Positions 1 through 9,861 of a stretch of 64,000 nt of DNA are shown here, piece by piece. The position numbers and the translations under genes were made by a program. Every line of letters starts with the position of its first letter. Positions within the stretch are counted from its first letter, which is position 1. The notes beneath the pieces are model-generated. The model ran no database searches. It saw only the letters and a program-made list of their open reading frames with translations, and had not been told where the DNA came from. Source of the stretch: Diploptera punctata (Eukaryota > Arthropoda > Insecta > Blattodea > Blaberidae); the NCBI GenBank assembly GCA_030220185.1, contig JASPKZ010007288.1, forward strand, positions 1,252,001 through 1,316,000. Direction: 5' to 3'.

Positions 1-470
1 AGAAATTGTGATTAAAAAAATGAGATTTACAAGGAAATTGAATACAGTCTCAATTCTGGAAATGCATGCTTATGCAATTCAGGGATTCCTGTCCCAATTC
101 CTCTAAAAAAAGTTAAACTGAAAATGTTTATAACTGTTAGTTTCTGAGTATGTTAAATGGATGCGAAATATGGATTCATACTTTAAGGGAGGAAAAATGA
201 TTACGAGTATTTGAGAATAAATTGTGTAGGAAAATAGGAGGTAAAAAATAACCGAATGGAAAATACTACATTGCTACATTATATCTATAGGAAACTGGAT
301 GTAATAAAACAATTAAGCCTCGTAGACTGCTATGAGCAAGACATATAGCAAGAATGGGTAATTAAATAGAGACATGGAGACTTTTTGTGGGTAAACCACA
401 GGGAAACCATCGAGTTGGTAGAACATGAATGAGTTGGTAGAATAATATTAACTATGTTTTGAGGGAAGTA
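1..470 (+). pseudogene. LINE-A (RTE-like) 3' fragment, left half
   Basis: From about base 40 the sequence matches, with many changes, the C-terminal part of the LINE-A polyprotein seen intact at 22.76-25.80 kb. Recognisable pieces are the stretch equivalent to LNSGNACYYAL, the KLKIYKT segment, the C-E-T-W region and FENKVLRK. The frame is broken by stops and indels. The copy stops abruptly at about 470, after the sequence for the NNINY motif, where a CR1-like LINE is inserted. The rest of the same copy resumes at 2830. This is a dead retrotransposon remnant with no expected function. It also extends an unknown distance to the left of the window. Confidence 0.8.
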
Positions 471-588
471 TATTATAATAATAATAATAGCTTTATTTTA
501 CCTGGCAGAGTTAAGGCCTTAAGGCCTTGTCTACCACTCAACCAGGTTTAAAAAAATACAAACAAAAAAATAGTCTTAAATCTAAATT

Positions 589-633
<45 letters not shown>

Positions 634-785
634 GGTTACAAGTTATGAATACAATACAATTAATATTTATAATGTATTTTGATTTACTCTAAATTTAACG
701 AATTAAATATATAATATGTACAAGATATATAAAAAAACAGGAAAAGATTAATGACATAGTATAAAATTAAATAAATAGAGAAAAA

Positions 786-1285
786 TTAATTATTAGACAA
801 CAGGTAACTGTATAAGCGTGACTTAAAGGTACCAAGTGTGCGGCAACCCCTGATATCTTGAGGAAGGAGATTCCAGGAGCGGGCAGAGGCTACTGTGAAG
901 GAAGTAGAATAGGAGGAAGTGCTATGAAGAGGAATTGTTAGCAGACTGCTATCATGTGATCTAGTGTCAATATTGTGGAAAGAGGATAACTTCTCAAATC
1001 TAGACGCCAGGTAAGTAGGGATGTAGGAATTCAGAAGCTTGAAAAGTAGTGAAAGAGAGTGCAATTTACGTCTGTCAGTAAGACGGAGCCAAGAGAGGTT
1101 ATTAAAGTGTTCGGAAATATGGTCATAACGGCGGATATTGAAAATGAATCGAACGCAAGCATTATGAACACGCTGCAGTCTCTGCGACAAGTCATAGTTT
1201 AGATCATTATATATAATGTCACAATAATCCAAGTGTGGTAACACAAGATTCTGCACAAGGATTTGTTTTAACGAAACTGGGAGAA
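786..1285 (-). pseudogene. CR1-like LINE reverse transcriptase, C-terminal part (frameshifted)
   Basis: This continues the RT above in a different frame. The open frame gives LVLPHLDYCDIIYND, then the LQRVHNACVRFIF segment, and near the end SARSWNLLPQDIR with a final TLGTFKSRLYSYLL, all typical of the C-terminus of CR1-like LINE proteins. The frame is already open upstream of the first Met at 1256. The switch from the preceding frame therefore lies at about 1284-1294, consistent with loss of a single base. The stop lies just before the 3' UTR. It has no independent gene status. Confidence 0.85.
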
Positions 1286-2829
1286 AATCTTTAAACGTCT
1301 AAGGTAATGTAAGATGGAGAAAGTCTTTTTACATATGTGTTTCACTTGTGTTTGCCAGGTTAAATTTGCGTCTAGATGTAGTCCAAGATCTATTACTGAA
1401 GAAGAATAAGGGATAATTATATTATTTATAGTAATGTTTGGTAGTGTAGATATGTCAAAGGTTGTAAGCAGTCTTTGTTGTCCCATTAGAATTACTTGTG
1501 ACTTGTTAGGATTTAGATTTAGACCGATACTTGAAGACCAGTTAAAGATGGATATGAGATCGTCATTCATTTTTGTCAAGCTGTTATAGAGAGAATGAGG
1601 AGGTGAATGTAGGTAAATTTGGAGATCACCAGCATAGAGGTGATAACGGCAGTGCTTTAGTACAGTTGGCAAGTCATTTATGTAGATTGAGAAAAGAAGA
1701 GGTCCGAGAACACTGCCCTGGGGGACTCCAGCCGGCACGTTGCGCCAAGACGAAGATCTAGAGTTTAATGAAACGTATTGTTGACGACCGTGCAGGTATG
1801 AGTCGAACCAGGATACAGCGCTGTCAGACAAGTGTAGGTGCTTGAGCTTTATCATAAGTAAGTCGTGGTCTACTGTGTCAAAAGCTTTGCTGAAGTCAAG
1901 TAAGGTTAAAGGAGTCAATTGACGTCTGTCCACGGCTTCACGAATATCTTCAGTAATTTTTAGCAAAGCTGTGGTTGTGCTATGACCATATCTAAAGCCG
2001 GATTGATAAGGATCAAGGAGGTGATTTTCTTGGAGATATTCAGTCATTTGCTTATGTACAATATGTTCCAGGGCTTTAGATAATGTCGGAAGGATGCTAA
2101 TCGGTCGGTAGTCATTACAGTTAGTTGGTGTACTTATTTTTGGTATAGGCCGAACTCTAGACTGTTTCCATACAGTAGGGAAGATAGAAGTTATAAGGGA
2201 AGCATTAAAAATATGAGTCACTGTGGGTAGTATAATGTCAATGATTTTATTTAGCATTAAAATGCTGATGTTATCTGTTCCTTGTGCATTGGATTTAATC
2301 CGCTTGAGTGCTTTTTTAACGTCTATAGGCGAAATGCCGTTAAAGTAAAATTTATCTCTTCCTATATGGGGGGATGGGGATAAGTCTTTAAGAATGTCTA
2401 TTTTAGTCTTGTTGTCTGGAGGTGTCTTGGGTATTGAGGTAAAATGTTCATTTAAGTCATCTACAGAAATGTCTATAGAGTCAGTTGAGGGATTCAACTG
2501 TCTAAGTCCCATTGCACGGAGATTTCGCCAAGTGTCCCGTGCATTTATTTCAGGTCCGATTATACTGTGGGCGTGTCGTAGTTTGGCATTGCGTATAGTT
2601 TGTGTAGTTGTGTTTCTAAGTTGTTTGTACAGTTGCCAGTTCTCGTCATTTTTATGTCGTCTGAATGTTCGGTATGCTTTGTCTCGTTTTGACATAAGTT
2701 CACGTATTGAGTCATTCATCCAGGGTGCAGGGGGGCGGGAAAATCGTCGGGTTTTTACTGGTGCATGTCTGTCATGTAGTTGTAATATCAGTGTATTAAA
2801 TGTGTCTACTTTTTCATCAACTGATCTAA
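1268..2829 (-). pseudogene. CR1-like LINE reverse transcriptase, N-terminal and catalytic part
   Basis: The protein would be a LINE reverse transcriptase acting in target-primed reverse transcription. The frame is open from the truncation junction through the first Met at 2719 to a TAA at 1268-1270. RT blocks seen in order are SRVRPIPKIS, YRPISILPTLSKALE, QSGFRYGHSTTTAL, LLDFSKAFDTVDH, GVPQGSVLGPLLFSIYINDL and the catalytic box. The catalytic box reads YAGD (codons 1636-1625) where YADD is expected, so the first catalytic Asp is Gly; the change is one base (GGT for GAT). The linker upstream contains HAPVKTR and PAPWMND, typical of the region between endonuclease and RT in CR1/Jockey-type LINEs. 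The endonuclease itself is absent. It is almost certainly inactive. Confidence 0.85.
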
Positions 2830-2945
2830 GATTCAGGCGATGATTGGAAAACTATTGCTCAGGATAAGTATATATGGAGATATCGTGTCCGCGAGTTATT
2901 GGCCCTACGGGTTTGAGGGTGCCAGTGAGTTATTCATAATACAGT
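2830..2945 (+). pseudogene. LINE-A 3' fragment, right half
   Basis: This resumes the LINE-A copy that was interrupted at 470. It encodes a decayed version of the terminal segment DWKALAQDRDVWRAYVRAAM seen at 25.7 kb, followed by the typical end GGGTGCCAGTGAGTTA. Together with 1-470 it shows that the CR1-like element landed in a pre-existing LINE-A. The (AGTT)n tail is short here. Confidence 0.85.
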
Positions 2946-3019
2946 CGTGCGTCTTCACATAAAAATACTTATTTTTGAACTTCCATGAATAACTAATTGC
3001 AGACCATGTTTTGATACGA

Positions 3020-3583
3020 CGTTAAAATCAACGGAAAGTGGAAGAAACATATTGATATAGCATTATTCAAAGGGAGGGGACAGCTATTAGTATTCTCAGT
3101 ATTCTAGGTAGAGTGCCTGATATTCCAGTTAGTACGTTAGAAAAAATGTATGGAGCGGAGGTGAGGCCAATAATGCACTATGATAGTGAGATTTCGGGTT
3201 TTTCTAAGAACGGAAATACTAAATAAGGTATATACGCATTTTCTAAAATATATTACAGGACTTAGTAAGGCCGTTTCTAACAGTGGAATTTTATATGAAT
3301 TTCAGTCATTTCAGGACGACATAAATTGCAAAATTCGTATACTCAAGTACTGGTTGCGGCTAATGCAAGGTGAACAAACAATGCTAAGAGCAATTTGTTA
3401 CGGTCACCAAATTAGGAACGCAAATATGAAATTCTGGGCAGGCCAAGTTAGGAGAGAACTCCAAAAGATTGGAAAAAGGAACTAAAAATCGCAAGAATGT
3501 GTGGAGAAAAATAAGAAGGAGGTACTTAGATATTAACCGACAAAATATTCTGGCCGAATGTGCGGGAAAACGATCACTGGTTT
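3020..3583 (+). pseudogene. LINE-B fragment, left half (copy 1)
   Basis: This is the C-terminal part of a second LINE family. A broken frame includes a YGAEV-like motif, then EILNKVYTHFLKYITGLSKA and RILKYWLRLMQGEQTM. The last piece matches copy 3 at 17.63 kb almost base for base. The segment is a LINE post-RT domain, not a host gene. It is interrupted at 3583 by a LINE-C insertion and continues at 4905. The clade is uncertain: the C-terminal C-P-x-C...H...C knuckle seen further on occurs in several LINE clades. Confidence 0.75.
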
Positions 3584-4904
3584 AACATCATCATCATCAT
3601 CATCAACAACAAGGATTAGGTCCAATGGCCTGTTTCGATCTCATTATAGGTCCAATTGGTCCTTCCATCTCTTCAATGGTCTTCCCAACGTTATTCTCCC
3701 TTTTGGTTTATAATTATACATTCTTCTTGGTATGCGCTGTTCAATCATTCGTATACGTGCTGAAGATAAGCATTTTGGTAACATGTTTTTCTTTCACAGA
3801 GATTAAATATATTAAGTTCTGTTCTTATATCTTCGTTTTTCTTTTATCGGTCCTTTGGTATCCTGCTATTGCTCTCAACATCTTCATTTCAGCACCCTCT
3901 ATTTGTTTACTATCTGCCTTTGTTCATGTCCAGGTTTCACATCCATATACAAGAGATGGAACTGCCAATACTTTGTAAAACTTCAAAATAGTTACTTTTC
4001 TAGTCTTATTCAATAAAGTGCGTTTAATTTTGCCACATAGATAATTGAATCGTTGTATTTTAGTGTGTTTATCTAAATTTCTGTCATTGCATAAATGACA
4101 ACCCAAATAATTAAAATTCTGAACTTGGTCTATAATTACATTGTTTATCACTATTTTTGTCCTTATTGCACATTTTCTTTTCAGAGCTAATATTTTTGTT
4201 TTAGATGTAGATATTCTTAAATTGTATTTTAGAGAGATATTATTTAATGTATAAAGGATTTGTTGCAGAGCATTTTCTGATGTCATTATTACTTGTTCGT
4301 CTGCAAAAAGCTGAGTTGTCAATACACTATTTATATTAATTTGTTCTTGCCATCCATTTATGACATGGTCCAAGTATAAATTAAATAATACTGGTGACAA
4401 TGGACACCCTTGTCTTACTCCCTGGTTTATTTCTATGTTTTGTTTACTAATTTTATCTCCGCAGTCTATTTTAAAATTTGTTTCTATATATAAACTTTGA
4501 ATGGCTCTTATAAGGTGTTGAGGAATTCCTTTCATTTCTAGTATGTTCCATAATTTATTTCTACTTACACTATCAATTGCTTTAGTATAATCAACAAAAG
4601 CTATATACGTGGGCAAATTAAATTCTTTTCTTTTTTCTATCAATTGGCCATTGTAAAAACGCAATCTATAGTTGACCTACCCTTTCTAAATCCAATTTGT
4701 TCCTCACGTAATATTGTTTCAGCTATTTTATTTATTCTATATGATAAAATGTTTGCATATATCTTATAAGCTGAATTTAATAAACTTATTCCTCTATAAT
4801 TTGTACATTCTCTTCTGTTTCCTTTTGTAAATATCGGAACAGTTATTGCGTCCTTCCATTCATCCGCAACAGAACCCATTTTCCAGCAAAGGTTTATAAA
4901 TTCA
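3584..4904 (-). mobile_element. LINE-C, 5'-truncated, inserted in LINE-B with target-site duplication
   Basis: This minus-strand LINE is flanked by the duplication actggttt (3576-3583 and 4905-4912), which is part of the LINE-B target. Its 3' end is at the left and carries a (GAT)n tail, seen as CATCATCAT at about 3586-3603. The 3' UTR phrase AACAAGGATTAGG...GGCCTGTT is shared with the fragment at 7.52 kb. The coding part holds reverse transcriptase blocks only, so the copy is 5'-truncated. The reading frame that appears to start at 4945 actually begins in antisense LINE-B flank; the element's own coding begins at about 4904. Confidence 0.85.
3924..4904 (-). pseudogene. LINE-C reverse transcriptase (two frames, mutated catalytic box)
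   Basis: Two open frames cover the RT. The first (4640-4904 used) has DEWKDAITVPIFTKGNR, NYRGISLLNSAYKI and EEQIGFRKGRSTIDCVF. The second (3924-4664) has YIAFVDYTKAIDSVSRNKLW, INQGVRQGCPLSPVLFNLYL and LTTQLFADEQVIM, ending in VPSLVYGCETWT. The frame changes at about 4655, consistent with one lost base. The catalytic box reads FADE where FADD is expected; the related copy at 27.6 kb has FADD. Loss of frame and of a catalytic Asp makes activity very unlikely. The protein would have copied LINE RNA at a nicked target. Confidence 0.85.
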
Positions 4905-5583
4905 ACTGGTTTTACAAAGAGACCTAAAACAATGCTTGGGGACAAGAATATTATATACTCAATCTAGGATTTAAAGAGATATCAGGGCTTGCTTAGATTA
5001 GGTTAGGGGTATGAAAATTTTTAAAAATTACCGACGATCACGATATGAGAATATGTCCAATGTGTGGGAGCTCTGAAGACGAGATACATATATTAGGAAA
5101 ATGTAACGATTTGGAATATTGGCGGCGTCAGTTATTACCGGAAATATTTCTAAATTAAAATCGTGAAAGATTGGCATGCTTCGAGTAATTGGTAAGGCCA
5201 GAAAATAGGATAAACGTGGGTAGATTTCTGGACAAAACGCGGAAAATAAGAACAACACTCATTCACGAATAAATAAATAATCATCATCATCATGAACAAA
5301 TTCGTTTTAGGCCATGTGGCCTGTACGGGAATAAATAAATATGTTAATAAATTGCAATACCATTACTTCTTAATAATTCTAATTAACTACATTAATGTAT
5401 AATGTAATTGTATTGTTACCTAATTGTAATATTATTGTGTTTTATTTTTTGTTTTAAGTATATTATTACCAAACATCAACTTATTGTAACGGACTGTCAA
5501 CAGCACGTACGGCTTACTGCCCGTGCGACCCATGTATATAAATAACATTGTATGTATTTTACTTTTAGTCTAATAAAGTCCTT
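4905..5583 (+). pseudogene. LINE-B fragment, right half and 3' tail (copy 1)
   Basis: This continues LINE-B after the LINE-C insertion. Around 5030-5160 one frame encodes a CPMCGSSEDEIHILGKC knuckle (C-x2-C...H...C), then WRRQLLPEIFLN. The coding part ends in LDKTR-like sequence. The 3' UTR has one copy of a unit (GTATAATGTAATTG...) that is expanded in copy 2 at 12.6 kb. It continues with ACTTATTGTAACGGACTGTC and ends TAATAAAGTCCTTA at 5572-5584. A 50-bp insertion (5279-5328) and a SINE at the very tail interrupt it. Stops and indels make it a pseudogene. Confidence 0.8.
5279..5328 (-). mobile_element. 50-bp LINE tail insertion with 12-bp target-site duplication
   Basis: Copy 3 of LINE-B (18.2 kb) lacks this segment, so it is an insertion. 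It is flanked by gaataaataaat at 5267-5278 and 5329-5340. On the minus strand it reads as a short unique piece with a GGCCACATGGCC core, ending in a (TGA)n-type tail. That is the layout of a severely 5'-truncated LINE with only about 45 bp of 3' UTR. Its tail resembles that of LINE-C but is not identical. Confidence 0.75.
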
Positions 5584-5596
5584 ATGTATGTACATT

Positions 5597-5943
5597 GTCC
5601 CGCGCCGTAGCCGAGCGGTTAAGGTAGGAAGCCTTGGCGCAGAGCTACGGGACTTGCGCTGGTTCGAGTCTCCATGGGGGAAGAAATTTTCTCATGGTAT
5701 TTCGGTCAGTATGGGACCGGTGCCCACCCAGCATCGTGAGGCAATTGGGTAGCTACAATAAGTAGCGGCTCCAGGTTGAGGAACCAGCTATAACGGCTGG
5801 GGGACTCGACATGCTAACCACATGTCACCCCTACACTGGCTGTTGATCATCTACCTCTGTGATTGACACATGTGGATGTGAAGGGCCAGCAGCCGGCTGG
5901 TAAAAGGGCAACCGCTGAAAAAGTGGAAAGACCCTCAATCGGA
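5597..5943 (+). mobile_element. tRNA-derived SINE with 13-bp target-site duplication
   Basis: The 5' part resembles a Leu/Ser-type tRNA gene. It has an internal A box TAGCCGAGCGGTTAAGG (about 5607-5623) and a B box GGTTCGAGTCTCC (about 5661-5673). The element is flanked by the exact duplication atgtatgtacatt (5584-5596 and 5944-5956). The roughly 270-bp body after the tRNA-like head is not recognisable as protein coding. It would be transcribed by RNA polymerase III and depend on LINE machinery. It landed at the 3' tail of LINE-B copy 1. Confidence 0.85.
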
Positions 5944-6077
5944 ATGTATGTACATTAAGTTACGTTACAATGATCATTAATACCTGTTTTGAGCTGTTTT
6001 GTACATGGTAAAAAAATTGACAACAATTTGACAATGTGTTCATTGCCTCATAATATTACAAAATATAGATGAATATA

Positions 6078-6265
6078 TTAGCCTCAGTGATTAATTCCCT
6101 TGCCTCTGATCACAAGGACTGCGATTTCAAACCCGGCAGCGGTCGATGGATATTTTAGGATGGTAAAATCCAATAAACAATTTCTCCGGGAAGGGATTTA
6201 ATCCATGGATCCCGATTCCAAAGATTTTCTTGCTCGTGAATGAATCTGTTGCTACAATTAGACCC
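6078..6265 (+). mobile_element. decayed tRNA-derived SINE (probable)
   Basis: The start reads like a tRNA-derived head. AGCCTCAGTGATTAA resembles an A box and GCGATTTCAAACC a degenerate B box, about 40 bases apart. CCGGCAGCGGTCGATGG follows, then a short tail ending near TTGCTACAATTAGACC. There is no clear flanking duplication. This is inferred from box spacing only. Confidence 0.45.
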
Positions 6266-7374
6266 AGTGATCAAAATGAAATCAGTTTTTCTCATTCATT
6301 TAATATATATGTTCACTGCAGCGCTTCTTTTTGAGATGTTTAGCTAACCACTTATCACTTGGTGACATCTGTAAGAAAAAAGTAATAAAACACGTTTTGG
6401 TTAACTAAGTGTATCAAGGGATTGTCCTTGCCCAAATTTGATATTTACGAATGCTTTCGGTGATGTATTCATGGGATTATACTAAGTTTCGACGAGTTAT
6501 GAATTTAATTTCTTTAAAATGTCATAGTAGTCCTGCGCGTTTAGTAATAAATTATATTATAGGTGAATTATTTTACGAAAATCGTAAACATATATTCGTG
6601 ACTAATGGTGCTTACTCGAAACATAATCGTATCAATTTGTAGTCAAATTAAGGTTGTGACGTTGCTCTCCTGTATTTTCTGATTTCGGGATCATCAAATA
6701 CGAATGTCAAACATTACTGCCCAGGCTACTCGGTTATGTGGTTCTTGCATTTATAGTTGAATACAGAGATTCGTGTTATTGCAATTGGGGAAATAGATAC
6801 GATTCCGTATAAATCCAGTACACATTATGTTTAGATGAATTTAAAGGCTTAGTAAAGACTTATATAATACATTGTACAGATTTATCTTATAGTTTGGATT
6901 GATGGTATGAAAAACCACTTTTATCTTTTATAATGCATTTCAGAAATATTTCCTCTAATTAATAACCCAATACATTATAGCGTGCATTTATTGAAGTATT
7001 TAATCCTCTATACTGCAAAGTATACTCTAAAACTCTTTTTTTAAGATTAGCTTTTAGGTGAAATGTATACACTAATGCGTTTCAAAAATTGGTGCTTTCA
7101 TCTTGCTTTACAGCTGAATTTAATGAAGTTGTTACGGGCTGACTGACGTCACTGTTTTGCATATCAGGTTGCTTGGCTAGAATGACGCAACTAAAACGTT
7201 CTTCCTCCTGTATTTTACCTAACACTATTTACAACTTCTAATGTTCTCTCATGATCTGCACCAAGTTATGGTTTCTTCCTTCATTTATAATTTACTTTAA
7301 TTACTTCGGATTATATATAAAGGCAGATTTGAACCACAACGTGAAAATGCATTGTTATAATAATAATTCTAATG

Positions 7375-7406
<32 letters not shown>

Positions 7407-7520
7407 CAATTTTAATATTATATATATACACAAATGTATGTAATATGTACATGTTTATGATGGGACCAACATTACTCTCGAACGCGTAGAGAAATTTCAA
7501 CCAAACTTAGTGAAGATCGC
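6266..7520. other. unassigned AT-rich DNA with (AAT)n
   Basis: No open frame of interest and no recognised repeat end is seen. An (AAT)n microsatellite runs at about 7370-7404. Short open frames here have no recognisable protein features. Confidence 0.6.
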
Positions 7521-7521
7521 C

Positions 7522-7925
7522 ATCATTAGCTGCAACATCAAGGATTAGACCTGCTGGTCTGTTCCGATCACACGTTAGATTTGGTCTATACATATTTTAC
7601 GCGGTCTTCCAACATTTCTTCGTCCTAGTGGTTTGTAGTGAATAATCTGATTTGGAATTCTATTGTTATACATTCTATTGACATGGTCCATCCATTCATT
7701 TATATATTGTGTAATTCTATCTAATAGTTTGAATATATTCAATTCTCTTCGTATATCCTCACTTCGCCTTTGATCCATTATTGTATCCTCAGAAATCTAT
7801 TTTCTGACGTTTCTATTCTTTGTTCTTGGTTCTTGATTAAGACCCAGTGTTCCGATCCGTACAGTAGTGTTAGAACCGCCTTTGATTTATAAAATTTTAA
7901 AAATGACACCTTAGTGAAGATATTA
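7522..7925 (-). pseudogene. LINE-C 3' fragment (second copy)
   Basis: The minus strand encodes a short frame (7575-7778) with WMDHVNRMYNNRIPNQII and GRRNVGRPRK. This is the HxxRMxxxRIP...GRRxxGRPRxRW signature at the C-terminus of many arthropod LINE proteins. The 3' UTR phrase AACATCAAGGATTAGACC...GGTCTGTTCCGATC matches the LINE-C tail at 3.6 kb. Upstream (7790-7925) antisense of a C-terminal RT-linker region is visible with frame breaks. It is truncated and non-functional. Confidence 0.7.
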
Positions 7926-7929
7926 ATAT

Positions 7930-8187
7930 TATAATCCGTAAACGTGACTTAATATCTAACATATCCATATATCACACGGTGGGCGATGAAATATTTATAC
8001 AAATGCTGGAGAATTGAGGATTGATATTTAAGTAGAGTTTCTGTCAATGCGATGATGAACCTTCCAGTTGTTACAATGGCTGAGTTATTATTATATTTTT
8101 TTTCTGATTGCGGATGAGCGCATGTAAGACTACGCAAAGTACTTAGAGGCGTTTCCTTTGAGCCCAAAATTCTTCTTCTTCTTCTTC

Positions 8188-8221
<34 letters not shown>

Positions 8222-8460
8222 TATTATTATTGGTATTATAGGCTTTCTCTTCACGTCTTTTTTTTTCGTGACATCATACAAGAACTAATATTTAAATAGC
8301 CTGGTTTCTTAGCATGCTGATAATAATATTATTCCTTTCCATTGACTGTATAAGCATTTTTACGTGCAGTAAGCCACCCGCCCTCACAGTGAAACGAGCT
8401 GCCGTGAAAGCGATTTTAACTATGGATCACATAACACTTTTTTATTACACATGTATATTG
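7930..8460. other. unassigned DNA with (ATT)n microsatellite
   Basis: An AAG/ATT-rich simple repeat lies at about 8167-8232 and produces low-complexity open frames on both strands. Nothing else is recognised. Confidence 0.6.
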
Positions 8461-8464
8461 AAGA

Positions 8465-8757
8465 CCTCTCCGATTGAGTGATTGGCTTAATGTCAGGGCC
8501 GCCTACGAGACAACACAATATTAAGACAAAACACACAGATCACACACATTTATAATGACAATAGCGAATATGAAGATGATTATGATTTCCAGATGATGTT
8601 CGGGGACCACTTGTATCTTAAAGTATCCTCGCATTTGTCTTTTATATGAGGAAACCCCCATAAAAATACACAAGAAACTTTTTCCGACCGGGTATCGAAC
8701 CCGGGCCCGTTAGATAGTAGGCAGCGACGCTACCCCGAGAGCACAACGGTGTACCGA
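8465..8757 (-). mobile_element. tRNA-derived SINE, second family (copy 1)
   Basis: Reading the minus strand, the tRNA-like head is at the right. It begins CACCGTTGTGCTCTCGGGGTAGC (A-box region) and has the B box GGGTTCGATACCCGG at about 8693-8706. The body then runs through ATGAGGAAA-type and AGATGATT-type sequence shared with the copies at 9.5, 15.5, 57.6 and 61.1 kb. It is a non-autonomous retroelement with no coding capacity. Confidence 0.75.
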
Positions 8758-9454
8758 TAGTAATTTAACTATGAAAATTCAATAACAATTCAGTATTCTT
8801 ATTTAATGAAGGTATTTAACAACTGAGGTCGTCATCATCACCTGGTCGTGGAAGTGCCTTACAAATTTTGCTTAGAGGTTCTTATTTCAGGCAAAATGAA
8901 TTGCAGGGGATCCAAAACTTTAATTGCATATTCAGGCCTTAAAATTCCATTCGTCATGTTCGCGTTATAACCCGCGAACATCGGAAAAAAGTGGCCAGAC
9001 GGATCAAGTATGAATGCCTGTGAGTAGTGTAAATAGTATAATCCTCAAGTCTTGCCGGCTTTAAGTCACAATCGTACAATTTTATATCCGAAAAACATTA
9101 TTTGTGCGCGATTCTATCCGTATACTGTACCATAGTGGTCGTGAATACCCACCTAATGTTTCACAAACTGCATACACAATGTGACAATATTGATAATTTT
9201 ATATCCTGTGGTTTGTTTAAACATAATATTGTTATTATTAATGCTGCTCTGTAAGTATACGTAACTTATCTTACATGTCCCTTGTTTGTATATTTACCTT
9301 TGTTTAACCTCCCACTTTGTAGATATACTTACTAGTCCAAGTCACTTTGTCTGTACAGGGACACAACCCATGGAGACAAGATTTAAAAATCATGATCACA
9401 CGCGTACTTTTCACCCCACAAAGACATGCAGCATCTTCTTTAATTGGTGATCAA

Positions 9455-9735
9455 TTCAAATCGTAACCACTTATAAGACAACACAAACATTTAAGACAAG
9501 ACACGCCATTCACTCAAACATTCATATAAAGAAGATGATTTTGATAAGGATGATTATTATGGCCAGATGGTGTTAGGGACTAGGTAAACCTGAAATTTTC
9601 CTGATATTTGTATTAAAGGTGAAGAAAATTTCCAAATCAAACTCATCCATGAGCCCTGTCCTGACCGGAGATCATACCCGAGCCCGCTGCGTGCGTCACT
9701 ACGATGTTACCACTAAAGCATGACAGTGAACTGTC
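9455..9735 (-). mobile_element. tRNA-derived SINE, second family (copy 2, decayed)
   Basis: It shows the same arrangement as the copy at 8.47 kb, about 1 kb away and in the same orientation. There is a tRNA-like head at the right with degenerate GACCGGAGATCATACCCGAGCCCGC. The body contains TAAGACAACACA and GAAGATGATT. The B box is mutated, so it is probably transcriptionally dead. Confidence 0.6.
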
Positions 9736-9826
9736 TAAATTGATTTAGATCAAAATGAAAACTTACTTTATGAATTCAAATAATACTAAAATAAATTAGT
9801 TCAAGGATTAATTGTCCACCTCATCA

Positions 9827-9828
<2 letters not shown>

Positions 9829-9860
<32 letters not shown>
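9829..9860. repeat. (TA)n microsatellite
   Basis: A run of TA dinucleotides lies directly upstream of a LINE 3' fragment. It is one of many (TA)n runs in the window. Confidence 0.95.

Positions 9861-9861
<1 letters not shown>

Larger units (their letters stand above)
471..2829 (-). mobile_element. CR1/Jockey-like LINE, 5'-truncated, inserted in LINE-A
   Basis: This minus-strand non-LTR retrotransposon has its 3' end at the left. The 3' UTR reads through an AAGGCCTTAAGGCCTT palindrome and ends in AATAAAGCTATTATTATTATA-type repeats (about 471-500). An AT dinucleotide run lies in the 3' UTR at 591-630. The coding region is covered by two open frames (below). The open frame continues upstream of the first Met to the junction near 2829, so the element is 5'-truncated and has lost its endonuclease. 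LINE-A sequence lies on both sides, which fixes the relative age. No clear target-site duplication is seen. Clade assignment is by motif recognition (FSKAFDTVDH, GVPQGSVLGPLLF) and is not certain between CR1 and its relatives. Confidence 0.85.

Noticed and set aside
2394..2843. 149-residue plus-strand open frame
   Set aside because: It is antisense to the CR1-like LINE reverse transcriptase and has no features of its own.
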